Source of the DNA: Cellulosimicrobium cellulans
GTDB lineage: Bacteria; Actinomycetota; Actinomycetes; Actinomycetales; Cellulomonadaceae
Assembly (NCBI RefSeq): GCF_007679345.1
Contig: NZ_VEGH01000002.1
Location: 1-64,000 of the forward strand
Reading direction: 5' to 3'
Length of the DNA: 64,000 nucleotides
Positions within the stretch are counted from its first letter, which is position 1. The number at the start of each line of letters is the position of its first letter. Below the pieces are notes generated by a model. The model was not told where the DNA came from and ran no database searches. It was given only the letters and a program-made list of their open reading frames with translations. Below are positions 53,480-62,873 of this stretch, piece after piece. The position numbers and the translations under genes are program-made.

Positions 53480-55036
53480 GTGGCCCAGATCATCACCGCC
53501 GACGAAGCCGCCGCCCTCGTCCCGGACGGCGCCACCGTGGCCCTGTCCGGGTTCGGCCTGGCGTGCGTGAACGAGGAGACGATGGCCGCCGTCGAGCGCC
53601 GCTTCCTCGCCACGGGCGCCCCGCACGGCCTGCACGTCGTGCACGCGAGCGCCGTGGGGAACCGCCGCGACAAGGGCATGAGCCACTGGGGCCACCCGGG
53701 GCTGGTCCGTCGCTGGATGGGTGGCATCGCGATCGCCTCCCCCGCGTTCGCGCAGCTCATCTCCGAGGACGCGGTCGAGGCGTACAACCTGCCGCAGGGT
53801 GTCATCACCCAGCTCTACCGGGAGATCGCCGCGCACCGCCCCGGCGTCATCACGAAGGTCGGGCTCGGCACCTTCGTGGACCCGCGGGTCGAGGGCGCGC
53901 GGATGTCGGCCCGCACCACGGAGGACTACGTCCAGGTCGTGGAGCTGGCCGGCGAGGAGTGGCTGTTGTACCCCTCCTTCCCGATCCAGGTCGGCCTGAT
54001 CCGCGGCACCGTCGCCGACACCCGCGGCAACCTGACGCTGAGCAAGGAGGGCCTCAAGATGGAGGTCCTGCCGATCGCCCAGGCGGTGCACAACTCGGGC
54101 GGCGTCGTCATCGCGCAGGTCGAGTCGGTCGCGGAGGCCGGCTCCCTCGACCCGAACGACGTCACGGTCCCGGGCCTGCTCGTCGACTACCTCGTGGTCT
54201 CCGAGCCCGAGAACCACTTCCAGACCGAGAACACGCACTACAACCCGTCGTTCTCCGGCCAGCTGCGCGTCCCGCTGTCGTCCGTGGCGTCCATCCCGCT
54301 CGGCGAGCGCAAGGTGATCGCCCGCCGCGCCGCGATGGAGCTGCGCCGCGGGGCGGTGCTGAACCTCGGCGTCGGCATCCCGTGCGACGTCGGCTCGGTC
54401 GCCGCGGAGGAGGGCGTGAGCGACCTGGTCCTCGGCACCACCGAGGCCGGCGCGGTCGGCGGCGTCCCCGCCGGCCTCCAGGACTTCGGCCACTCCTGGA
54501 ACCCCGAGGCACTGGTCGACCACCACGCCCAGTTCGACTTCTACGACGGTGGCGGCCTCGACGTCGCGGTGCTGGGGCTCGCGCAGACCGACGCGCACGG
54601 CAACGTCAACGTCTCGAAGTTCGGGAGCCGGGTCGCGGGCTGCGGCGGTTTCATCAACATCTCCCAGTCGGCCCGCACGCTCGTGTTCGCCGGCACCTTC
54701 ACCGCCGGCGGCCTCGAGACCGAGGTCCGCGACGGCACGCTGCGCATCGTCACCGAGGGCCGGGCGCGCAAGTTCCTCGCCGACGTCGAGCAGATCACCT
54801 TCTCCGGCGCCGTGGCCACGAAGGCCGGGCAGCGCGTGCTGTACGTGACCGAGCGCGCCGTCCTCGAGCTGCGGGACGGCCGGATGACCGTCACCGAGAT
54901 CGCACCCGGGATCGACCTGCAGCGCGACGTGCTCGACCTCATGGACTTCGTCCCGGACGTCGCGGCCGACCTCCGGACGATGCCCGCCGGGCTGTTCTCC
55001 GAGACGTGGGGCGGGCTGGCCGACCTCGTCGGCTGA
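53480..55036 (+). CDS. ydiF: Acetate/propionate CoA-transferase family protein (YdiF-like)
   Basis: A 518-residue single-chain CoA-transferase joining alpha and beta parts. The catalytic glutamate lies in LGTTEAGAVGG near residue 318, and the glycine motif TVALSGFGLACVNEE near 19 and HGNVNVSKFGSR near 373 are typical. It moves CoA between acetyl-CoA (or similar) and a carboxylic acid. GTG start at 53480 with an AAGGAG ribosome binding site. First gene of a rightward operon with an OFA-type transporter and an acyl-CoA ligase. Confidence 0.92.
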   Translation: MAQIITADEAAALVPDGATVALSGFGLACVNEETMAAVERRFLATGAPHGLHVVHASAVGNRRDKGMSHWGHPGLVRRWMGGIAIASPAFAQLISEDAVEAYNLPQGVITQLYREIAAHRPGVITKVGLGTFVDPRVEGARMSARTTEDYVQVVELAGEEWLLYPSFPIQVGLIRGTVADTRGNLTLSKEGLKMEVLPIAQAVHNSGGVVIAQVESVAEAGSLDPNDVTVPGLLVDYLVVSEPENHFQTENTHYNPSFSGQLRVPLSSVASIPLGERKVIARRAAMELRRGAVLNLGVGIPCDVGSVAAEEGVSDLVLGTTEAGAVGGVPAGLQDFGHSWNPEALVDHHAQFDFYDGGGLDVAVLGLAQTDAHGNVNVSKFGSRVAGCGGFINISQSARTLVFAGTFTAGGLETEVRDGTLRIVTEGRARKFLADVEQITFSGAVATKAGQRVLYVTERAVLELRDGRMTVTEIAPGIDLQRDVLDLMDFVPDVAADLRTMPAGLFSETWGGLADLVG

Positions 55037-55108
55037 CCCGTCCCGGCACCACCGCTCCCGCACCACCTCTCCCGCGCCACCCCCTCTCGCCGGAAAGGCA
55101 CCACCGCC

Positions 55109-56386
55109 ATGACCTCGACGACGACGTCGACCCCTCCGATCAACCGCTGGACCGTGCTGTGGTCCTCGGTCGCCGTGCTCATGTGCACGGGTGCGATCTA
55201 CGCGTTCTCCGTGCTCGCCGGCCCGCTCAGCGAGGCGCACGGCTGGACGATGCCCCAGGTGATGATGGCGTTCACCATCAACGCGGCGGTCGGCCCGATC
55301 CCGATGATCGTCGGCGGCGTCCTCACCGACCGCGGCTGGACCCGCTGGCTGGTCCTCGTCGGCGGCCTGATGTTCGCCGCCGGGTTCGCGCTCACCGGCG
55401 CGGCCTCGTCGCTGACGGCGCTGTACCTGTCCTACGGGGTGCTCGCCGGCCTGGGCCAGGGCCTGGCGTACTCGGGCTGCCTCGGCAACACGATGAAGCT
55501 GTTCCCCGACCGGCGCGGTCTGGCCGCCGGTCTCATCACCGGTGGCATGGGCGCCGCGTCCGTCATCGCGGCCCCGGTCGCGAACGCGATCATCGCCGGC
55601 CCCGGCGTCCGGTCGGCGTTCGTCTGGATGGGCGCCGCGTACGCCGTCGTCGTGGTCGTCGCCTCGCTGTTCCTGCGCGCCGCGCCGGTCGGGTTCACGC
55701 CCGCCGGGTGGACCCCGCCCGCGGGCCGCCCCGCCCTCGCCGTGCCGTGGCGGCGCACCCTGGCCACCCCGGTGTTCTGGGCGATCTTCGTGATGATGGC
55801 GTTCGGCGCGTTCTCCGGGCTGATGATCGCGTCCAACGCCTCCCCGATCGGGCAGAACATGTTCGGCCTGACGGCGGCGACCGCCGCGGTGTTCGTCTCG
55901 GTGTACTCCGCCTGCAACGCCCTGGGCCGCGTGCTGTGGGGCGCGGTGTCCGACCGGCTCGGCTACACGACGGCGCTGTCGATCATCTACGGGGTCGTGG
56001 CCCTGTGCCTGCTCGTGCTCGTGCTCGTGTCCTCGACGGCCGGGTTCGCCGTGGGCATCATCGGCCTGGGGCTCTGCTTCGGCGGCGTCATGGGCGTGTT
56101 CCCCGCGCTGACGATGACGAACTTCGGCCCCCGCTACCAGGGGGTCAACTACGCCATGGTGTTCGTCGCGTACTCGGTGTCCGCGTTCTTCGCCCCGCGG
56201 CTCGCGTCCGGCATGGCCGCGGACCGCGGCGGCGACTTCACGGTGCCGTTCGTGGTCGCCATCGTGCTCGCGCTGGTCGGCGTCGGCCTGGCCACCGCGT
56301 TCCGCGGGATCCAGCGCGCGCACCTCGCCCGGATGAGCGCCGCCTCGCCCACCGCGCCGGCGCCCGCGCCCGCGGCGGCCCGCTGA
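55109..56386 (+). CDS. MFS transporter, oxalate/formate antiporter (OFA) family
   Basis: A 425-residue major facilitator with twelve predicted hydrophobic segments. The N-terminal CTGAIYAFSVLAGPLSEAHG and GPIPMIVGGVLTDRGWTRW are characteristic of OFA-family carriers of small carboxylates. The last 20 residues are Ala/Pro repeats. Position between CoA-transferase and acyl-CoA ligase genes suggests it imports their carboxylate substrate or exports the product. ATG at 55109 with a GGAAAGG ribosome binding site. Confidence 0.9.
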   Translation: MTSTTTSTPPINRWTVLWSSVAVLMCTGAIYAFSVLAGPLSEAHGWTMPQVMMAFTINAAVGPIPMIVGGVLTDRGWTRWLVLVGGLMFAAGFALTGAASSLTALYLSYGVLAGLGQGLAYSGCLGNTMKLFPDRRGLAAGLITGGMGAASVIAAPVANAIIAGPGVRSAFVWMGAAYAVVVVVASLFLRAAPVGFTPAGWTPPAGRPALAVPWRRTLATPVFWAIFVMMAFGAFSGLMIASNASPIGQNMFGLTAATAAVFVSVYSACNALGRVLWGAVSDRLGYTTALSIIYGVVALCLLVLVLVSSTAGFAVGIIGLGLCFGGVMGVFPALTMTNFGPRYQGVNYAMVFVAYSVSAFFAPRLASGMAADRGGDFTVPFVVAIVLALVGVGLATAFRGIQRAHLARMSAASPTAPAPAPAAAR

Positions 56387-56457
56387 CCCACCCGCCCGTC
56401 CCCGGCCGGCCCACCCCCACGGGGGACGGGCCGGCCGGCCCGCACCCGGAGGAGCCG

Positions 56458-58056
56458 ATGCCCGTCGACCTGAGCACCGCCGCCGCGCTCGAGCAGGTGG
56501 CGGTGCACGACCCCGCCGCGCCGAGCCTGGTGTACGGCGCGACGGTCACCTCCGCCGCGGAGCTCGCGGCGACGGTCCGCGCCCTGGCGGACGCCCTCGG
56601 CGCCGCCGGGGTCGCGCCCGGGGCGCGGGTCGCCCACGTCGGCCGGAACTCCGCCGCGCTGCTCGTGACCCTGCTCGCCTGCGCGTCGCTGCGGGCCGTC
56701 GCCGTGCCGCTCGGGTTCCGCGCCTCGGCCGCCGAGCTCGCGGCGCTCCTCGACCGCTGCGAGCCGGCGGTGGTCGTGGCGGAGCCGGCACACGTCGCCG
56801 ACGCCGACGCGTGGCCGGGGGCGGGGGGCGCGCTGCGCGTGCAGGTCGACGACGACCCCCTGGCCGGTCCGCCGGTCCCCCGCCCCGGCTGGCGGCCGTG
56901 GTCCGCGCTGCTCGCCGCGGGCGACCCGCAGGCGCCCGCCCGGCACCGCGCGCGCCCGGACGACGCCGCGCTGCTGCTGTTCACCTCCGGGTCCTCGGGC
57001 CGGCCCAAGGGCGTCCCCCTGACGCACGCCAACCTCTGGTGGAGCGCCGTCGGGGCCGACGCGGCGTTCGGCACCGGCCGGGGCGGGACGACCCTCGCGG
57101 TCGCGCCGATGTCGCACATCGGCGGCCTGAACGGGCTCGCGCTGCGCACGCTCGGGACCGGGGGCACCGTCGTGGTCCGCCGGGCCTTCGACGCCGACGC
57201 CGTCCTGACCGACGTCGCGCGGCACCGGGTCACCTCGCTGTTCGGGGTCCCGTCGATGTACGCCGCGCTGGCCCGGTCGCCGTGGTTCGCCGGGACCGAC
57301 CTCAGCAGCCTGCGCACGGCGCTCGTCGGCGGCGCCCCGCTGCCCGCGGCGTTGCTGCGCCGGTACCTCGACCGCGGTGTGCCGCTGCTGCAGTCGTGGG
57401 GCATGACGGAGACGGCGCCCGCCTGCACCTGCGTCCCCCGGGACCGGGTCGCGGACCGGGGCACCACGGTCGGGCAGCCGCTCGCGTTCGTCCGGCTGCG
57501 CCTCGTCGACCCGCGCACCGGCGCGGACGTCGAGCAGCCCGGCGAGCCGGGCGAGCTGTGGGTGTCCGGCCCGCAGGTCACCGCCGGCTACTGGCGCGAC
57601 CCCGCGGCGACCGCCCGGGCGTTCCCCGAGCCGGGCTGGTTGCGCACCGGGGACGTCGCGGTGCGCGACGCCGACGGCGGCTACCGGGTCTGCGGCCGGA
57701 TCGGCGACGTGATCAACACGGGCGGGGAGAAGGTGCACCCGGCCGAGGTCGAGGCGGCGCTCGACGGCTGCCCCGGTGTCGGGCAGTGCGCCGTGGTCGG
57801 CGTCCCGGACGAGGTCTGGGGCGAGACCGTCGTGGCCGTCGTCGTCCCCGCGCCCGGGACGGTCCCGGACCTCACCGACCTGCGGACCCACGCGGCGCGC
57901 ACCATCGGGCGCCACAAGCTGCCGCGCCGGCTGGTCCTGGTCGACGCGCTGCCGAGCACCGCCACGGGCAAGCTCGACCGCGCGCGCGTGCGCGAGCTGG
58001 CCCGGGCGGACGGGACCCACGCGGAGCACCTCCGGTCGAGCACCGCGGAGGTGTGA
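56458..58056 (+). CDS. Acyl-CoA synthetase (AMP-forming)
   Basis: A 532-residue adenylate-forming ligase. The P-loop-like motif LLLFTSGSSGRPKGVPLTH is near 177, QSWGMTETAP near 312, the hinge region GWLRTGDVAVRDADGGY near 395 and the catalytic lysine in STATGKLDRARV near 505. It should activate a free acid to acyl-CoA, providing the substrate of the acyl-CoA dehydrogenase. FadK (YdiD) holds the corresponding place in the E. coli region. ATG at 56458 with GGAGGAG upstream. The stop is 12 bp from the convergent Fic-like gene. Confidence 0.92.
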   Translation: MPVDLSTAAALEQVAVHDPAAPSLVYGATVTSAAELAATVRALADALGAAGVAPGARVAHVGRNSAALLVTLLACASLRAVAVPLGFRASAAELAALLDRCEPAVVVAEPAHVADADAWPGAGGALRVQVDDDPLAGPPVPRPGWRPWSALLAAGDPQAPARHRARPDDAALLLFTSGSSGRPKGVPLTHANLWWSAVGADAAFGTGRGGTTLAVAPMSHIGGLNGLALRTLGTGGTVVVRRAFDADAVLTDVARHRVTSLFGVPSMYAALARSPWFAGTDLSSLRTALVGGAPLPAALLRRYLDRGVPLLQSWGMTETAPACTCVPRDRVADRGTTVGQPLAFVRLRLVDPRTGADVEQPGEPGELWVSGPQVTAGYWRDPAATARAFPEPGWLRTGDVAVRDADGGYRVCGRIGDVINTGGEKVHPAEVEAALDGCPGVGQCAVVGVPDEVWGETVVAVVVPAPGTVPDLTDLRTHAARTIGRHKLPRRLVLVDALPSTATGKLDRARVRELARADGTHAEHLRSSTAEV

Positions 58057-58068
58057 CTCCCGCGGCGC

Positions 58069-58962
58069 TCAGGCGGCGGGTCCCAGCCGACCCGCGAGGA
58101 CCGCGTCCGCGACCGCCCGCGCCTCCCCCGCGCCGGCCACCACCGCGTCGGCGTAGCCGGTCAGCCACGCGGCCACCCCGTCCGGGGTCCCGGTGGCGAA
58201 CCGCGCCGCTCCCGCCAGGTACGGCGGCAGCGCGGCCGCCCAGGTCGGCTCGGGCAGCACCGCGCCCGTCGGGTCCAGCCCGCGCACCGCGAGCAGCACC
58301 CGCGCGGCCGCCCGCGCCACCACCCCGTTGCCCTGGGCGAACGGACGCAGCGCGAGCACCTCGCCGTGCACGACCGCGGCGACCAGCAGCGCCGGCGCGC
58401 GCGTCGAGGCGACGGTCCGGGTCAGCAGCGCGACCCGCGCCGCCGCCGCCCCGCCGTCCGGCGCCTCGCCGAGCCCGGTCAGGTCCTGCGGGAGCGCGCC
58501 GGCGCCGCGCAGCCGCCCGAGGTCCGCGTCCGGCCCCCACCCCGCGGCCGCCGCGGTGTGCAGCCGCGCCAGCACCTGGCTCAGCGGCGGCAGCGCCCCC
58601 GCCGAGGGCGCGCCGAGGTCCGGTCGCCAGCCGGCGGCGAGCACGGTGGCGCGCAGCGCGCCCGCCGCGACCGCGAGCGCCGCGTCGCCGTCGGCGGGCC
58701 CGGGCCCCGGGGAGCCGGTGGCGACCGCGCGCAGGGCGTCCAGCGGCACCCGCGCCCCGTCCGCCGCCGCGCTCGCCCGCGCCGCGCGCAGGTCCGCCTC
58801 GGCCCGCACCTCGCGCCACCGCCGCCGGAACGCCTCGTGCCAGCGCAGCTCCTCGCAGGCCGTCCTCGCTCGATCCACCGCGTCCCGGACCCCCGGCAGG
58901 TCGAGCAGCGGCGCGAGCGGGTCGTCGCCCGCGGGCGGCGGGGGCGGGGCGACGGGCAGCAC
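58069..58962 (-). CDS. Fic-like protein with altered catalytic motif
   Basis: A 297-residue helical protein resembling Fic/DOC folds. Where Fic AMP-transferases have HPFxxGNGRxxR, this reads LRPFAQGNGVVARAAAR near 210: the catalytic histidine is Arg and the phosphate-binding first arginine is Val. A histidine occurs just upstream in VVHGEVLALRPF. The family is widespread in actinobacteria, often named oxidoreductase without evidence. AMPylation is therefore doubtful. ATG at 58962; convergent with the acyl-CoA ligase gene. Confidence 0.72.
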   Translation of the reverse strand: MLPVAPPPPPAGDDPLAPLLDLPGVRDAVDRARTACEELRWHEAFRRRWREVRAEADLRAARASAAADGARVPLDALRAVATGSPGPGPADGDAALAVAAGALRATVLAAGWRPDLGAPSAGALPPLSQVLARLHTAAAAGWGPDADLGRLRGAGALPQDLTGLGEAPDGGAAAARVALLTRTVASTRAPALLVAAVVHGEVLALRPFAQGNGVVARAAARVLLAVRGLDPTGAVLPEPTWAAALPPYLAGAARFATGTPDGVAAWLTGYADAVVAGAGEARAVADAVLAGRLGPAA

Positions 58963-59050
58963 GCCGCCACCCTACGAGCGCCGACCGGGAGCGCGGCGCG
59001 CCGAGGTCCCGACGTGGGCACCGCACCGTGTTCCGGGTCACACTGACCCC

Positions 59051-60493
<1,443 letters not shown>

Positions 60494-60559
60494 GCCGCGG
60501 CCTCCCCCGGCGACGCCCCCGCCCCGGGGCGCCGCGCACCGCGCCCGTAGGATCGCCCG

Positions 60560-61684
60560 GTGCAGTGCCACCACTTCGACGCCGCCCGGTGTCGCTCCTG
60601 CACCTGGATCGAGCTGCCCTACGCCGACCAGCTCGCCGCCAAGCAGGAGCGCTGCCGGGAGCTGGTCGACCCGTTCGGCCCGCTCGACTGGCAGCCCCCG
60701 GTGGCGAGCGCGGAGTCCGGCTTCCGGAACAAGGCGAAGATGGCCGTCGGCGGCACCGTCGAGGCGCCCACGCTGGGCATCCTCGATTCCGGGGGTGTCG
60801 GCGTCGACCTGCGGGACTGCGGCCTCTACCCGGCGTCGCTGCAGGCCGCGCTGCCGGTGCTCGCGGAGTTCGTGACGCTCGCCCGGCTCGTGCCGTACGA
60901 CGTGCCGACGCGGCGCGGCGAGCTCAAGTACGTGCTGGTCACCGAGTCCCCCGACGGCGAGCTGATGGTGCGGTTCGTGCTGCGGTCCTCCGAGGCGCTG
61001 CCGCGGCTGCGCAAGCACCTGCCCTGGCTGCTGACCGCCCTGCCCCGGGCCGTCGTCGTCTCCGCCAACCTGCTGCCGGAGCACAAGGCGGTCCTCGAGG
61101 GCGAGCAGGAGGTCGTGCTCACCGAACGCGCCACCCTGCGGATGCGGGTCAACGACGTCGACCTGCACCTGCGGCCGCAGAGCTTCTTCCAGACCAACAC
61201 GGACGTCGCCGCGGCCCTGTACCGGATCGGGCGGGAGTGGGTGGACGCCGCCGAGCCGCGCTCGGTGTGGGACCTGTACTGCGGGGTGGGCGGGTTCGCG
61301 CTGCACGTCGCCCGGCCGGGTCGCGCGGTCGTCGGCATCGAGACGTCGGCCGAGGCGGTGGCGAGCGCCGAGCAGAGCCGCGCCGACCTCGGCCTGCCCG
61401 ACGTGCGGTTCGCCGCGGGCGACGCGACGGCCTTCGCCCTCGGGGCCGGCGCCGCGCCGGACCTGGTGATCGTGAACCCGCCGCGGCGCGGCATCGGTCC
61501 CGCCCTCGCCGGCTGGCTGGAGGACTCGGGCGTCCGGGACGTCGTGTACTCGTCGTGCAACGCCGCGTCGCTCGCGCGCGACCTGGCCGGCATGCCGTCG
61601 CTGCGCCCCCGCCGGGCCCGGCTGCTCGACATGTTCCCCCAGACGGGTCACTACGAGGTCGTCGTCGCGCTGTCCCGGGGCTGA
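60560..61684 (+). CDS. rlmC: 23S rRNA (uracil(747)-C5)-methyltransferase RlmC
   Basis: A 374-residue RumB/RlmC-type enzyme, the right length for RlmC and lacking the TRAM domain of RlmD. The iron-sulfur cysteines appear in CHHFDAARCRSCTW at the N-terminus, SAM-binding DLYCGVGGFALHVA near 233 and the catalytic cysteine in VYSSCNAASLARDL near 332; LRPQSFFQTNTDVAAALY near 206 is characteristic. RlmCD dual-specificity proteins of Gram-positive bacteria are longer. GTG start at 60560. Confidence 0.93.
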   Translation: MQCHHFDAARCRSCTWIELPYADQLAAKQERCRELVDPFGPLDWQPPVASAESGFRNKAKMAVGGTVEAPTLGILDSGGVGVDLRDCGLYPASLQAALPVLAEFVTLARLVPYDVPTRRGELKYVLVTESPDGELMVRFVLRSSEALPRLRKHLPWLLTALPRAVVVSANLLPEHKAVLEGEQEVVLTERATLRMRVNDVDLHLRPQSFFQTNTDVAAALYRIGREWVDAAEPRSVWDLYCGVGGFALHVARPGRAVVGIETSAEAVASAEQSRADLGLPDVRFAAGDATAFALGAGAAPDLVIVNPPRRGIGPALAGWLEDSGVRDVVYSSCNAASLARDLAGMPSLRPRRARLLDMFPQTGHYEVVVALSRG

Positions 61685-61747
61685 ACCAGCGGCCGGGCGT
61701 GCCTTTCGTCCCACGTCTGGGGCGTCGCGGCGCTGGACCCTGATCGC

Positions 61748-62584
61748 ATGCTCAGCGTCGCCGAGGCCCTCGACTACCAGACGCAGGCGGCCCGGACGAA
61801 GACGGACCTCGCCCGCCGCCCCGGCGTCTACCTCGTCAACACGATGCTCGCGGGGGCCTACATCGGCCTCGGCGTGGTCATCATGGCAACCGCCGGCGGG
61901 CCGCTCGCCGATGCCGGGTCCGGGTTCACCCCGCTGGTCCAGGGCCTCGTGTTCGGTGTCGCCCTGACGATCGTCGTCGTCGCCGGCGGCGAGCTCGCCA
62001 CCTCCGGGATGATGGTCTTCACCCAGGGCGCGATGCGCGGCACCATCTCCTGGGCTCGCGCCGGGGGCACGCTGCTCGCCTGCCTGGCCGGGAACCTGCT
62101 GGGCGCGTTCGTGCTGGCCGTGATCCTGCACCTGTCGGGGGCGCTCGGCCCCGACCGCCCGGCGGGCCGGATGATCGCGTCGATGATCGCCCACAAGGCC
62201 GAGGAGAGCGGCACGGAGCTGTTCTTCCGCGGCGTCATGTGCAACCTGATGGTCTGCCTGGCCATCTGGTGCGCGGGCCGGCTGCAGAACGAGGTCGCCA
62301 AGATCATCGTGATCTTCGCCTGCGTGATGGTGTTCATCACCTCCGGCTTCGAGCACGTGGTCGCCAACATGACGACGTTCTCGTTCGGCCTGGTCGGCGG
62401 GCTGGAGGGCGCCACGGTCGCCGAGTTCGGGCGGAACGTGCTGCTCGTCGGGCTCGGGAACCTGGTCGGCGGCGGGCTGCTCGTCGGCGCCGCGAACGCG
62501 GTCGCGGCCGCCCCGGCGCGCGTGCCGGCCACCCCCGTCGAGCCGGAGCCGGAGCGCGAGCCCCTGGCCGCCGCCGCGCGCTGA
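61748..62584 (+). CDS. Formate/nitrite transporter (FNT) family channel
   Basis: A 278-residue membrane channel with six hydrophobic segments. Family motifs include NTMLAGAYIGLGVVIM near 30, AGGELATSGMMVFTQGAM near 78, CNLMVCLAIW near 164 and FEHVVANM near 202. FNT channels carry formate, nitrite, hydrosulfide or short monocarboxylates; the substrate is not clear. ATG at 61748. A long hairpin at 62613-62663 follows the stop. Confidence 0.93.
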   Translation: MLSVAEALDYQTQAARTKTDLARRPGVYLVNTMLAGAYIGLGVVIMATAGGPLADAGSGFTPLVQGLVFGVALTIVVVAGGELATSGMMVFTQGAMRGTISWARAGGTLLACLAGNLLGAFVLAVILHLSGALGPDRPAGRMIASMIAHKAEESGTELFFRGVMCNLMVCLAIWCAGRLQNEVAKIIVIFACVMVFITSGFEHVVANMTTFSFGLVGGLEGATVAEFGRNVLLVGLGNLVGGGLLVGAANAVAAAPARVPATPVEPEPEREPLAAAAR

Positions 62585-62612
62585 GCCCGCGCACCGGTCG
62601 AGCACCGGTCGA

Positions 62613-62663
62613 GTGGAAGGTCTGGCCCGACACGCCGACGGTGTGTCGGGCCAGACCTTCCAC
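62613..62663. repeat. Perfect 21-bp inverted repeat after the FNT gene
   Basis: Arms 62613-62633 and 62643-62663 are exactly complementary over 21 bp, beginning GTGGAAGGTCTGG, with a 9-nt loop. Its position 29 bp after the FNT stop is that of a terminator, but the arms are longer and of mixed composition. A direct repeat of GCACCGGTCGA (62591 and 62602) precedes it. Confidence 0.85.
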
Positions 62664-62873
62664 CGGCGGGGCCACGCACCGGCTCCCGGGCCCCCAGATC
62701 GCACCCGATCCGGACATCTCGGGCGCGCCGGAGGGCAGGTGGCGAGCAGGCCCTCTACCGTCGGACGGAGAACGGACGTGACCAGCACGGCCGCGTCGAC
62801 ACCGAAGCCGCTGCGCGGGAGGCGCCTGACGCTCCTGCCCCGCACACCGTGAGCCGGCGACAAGGGAGCAGAG

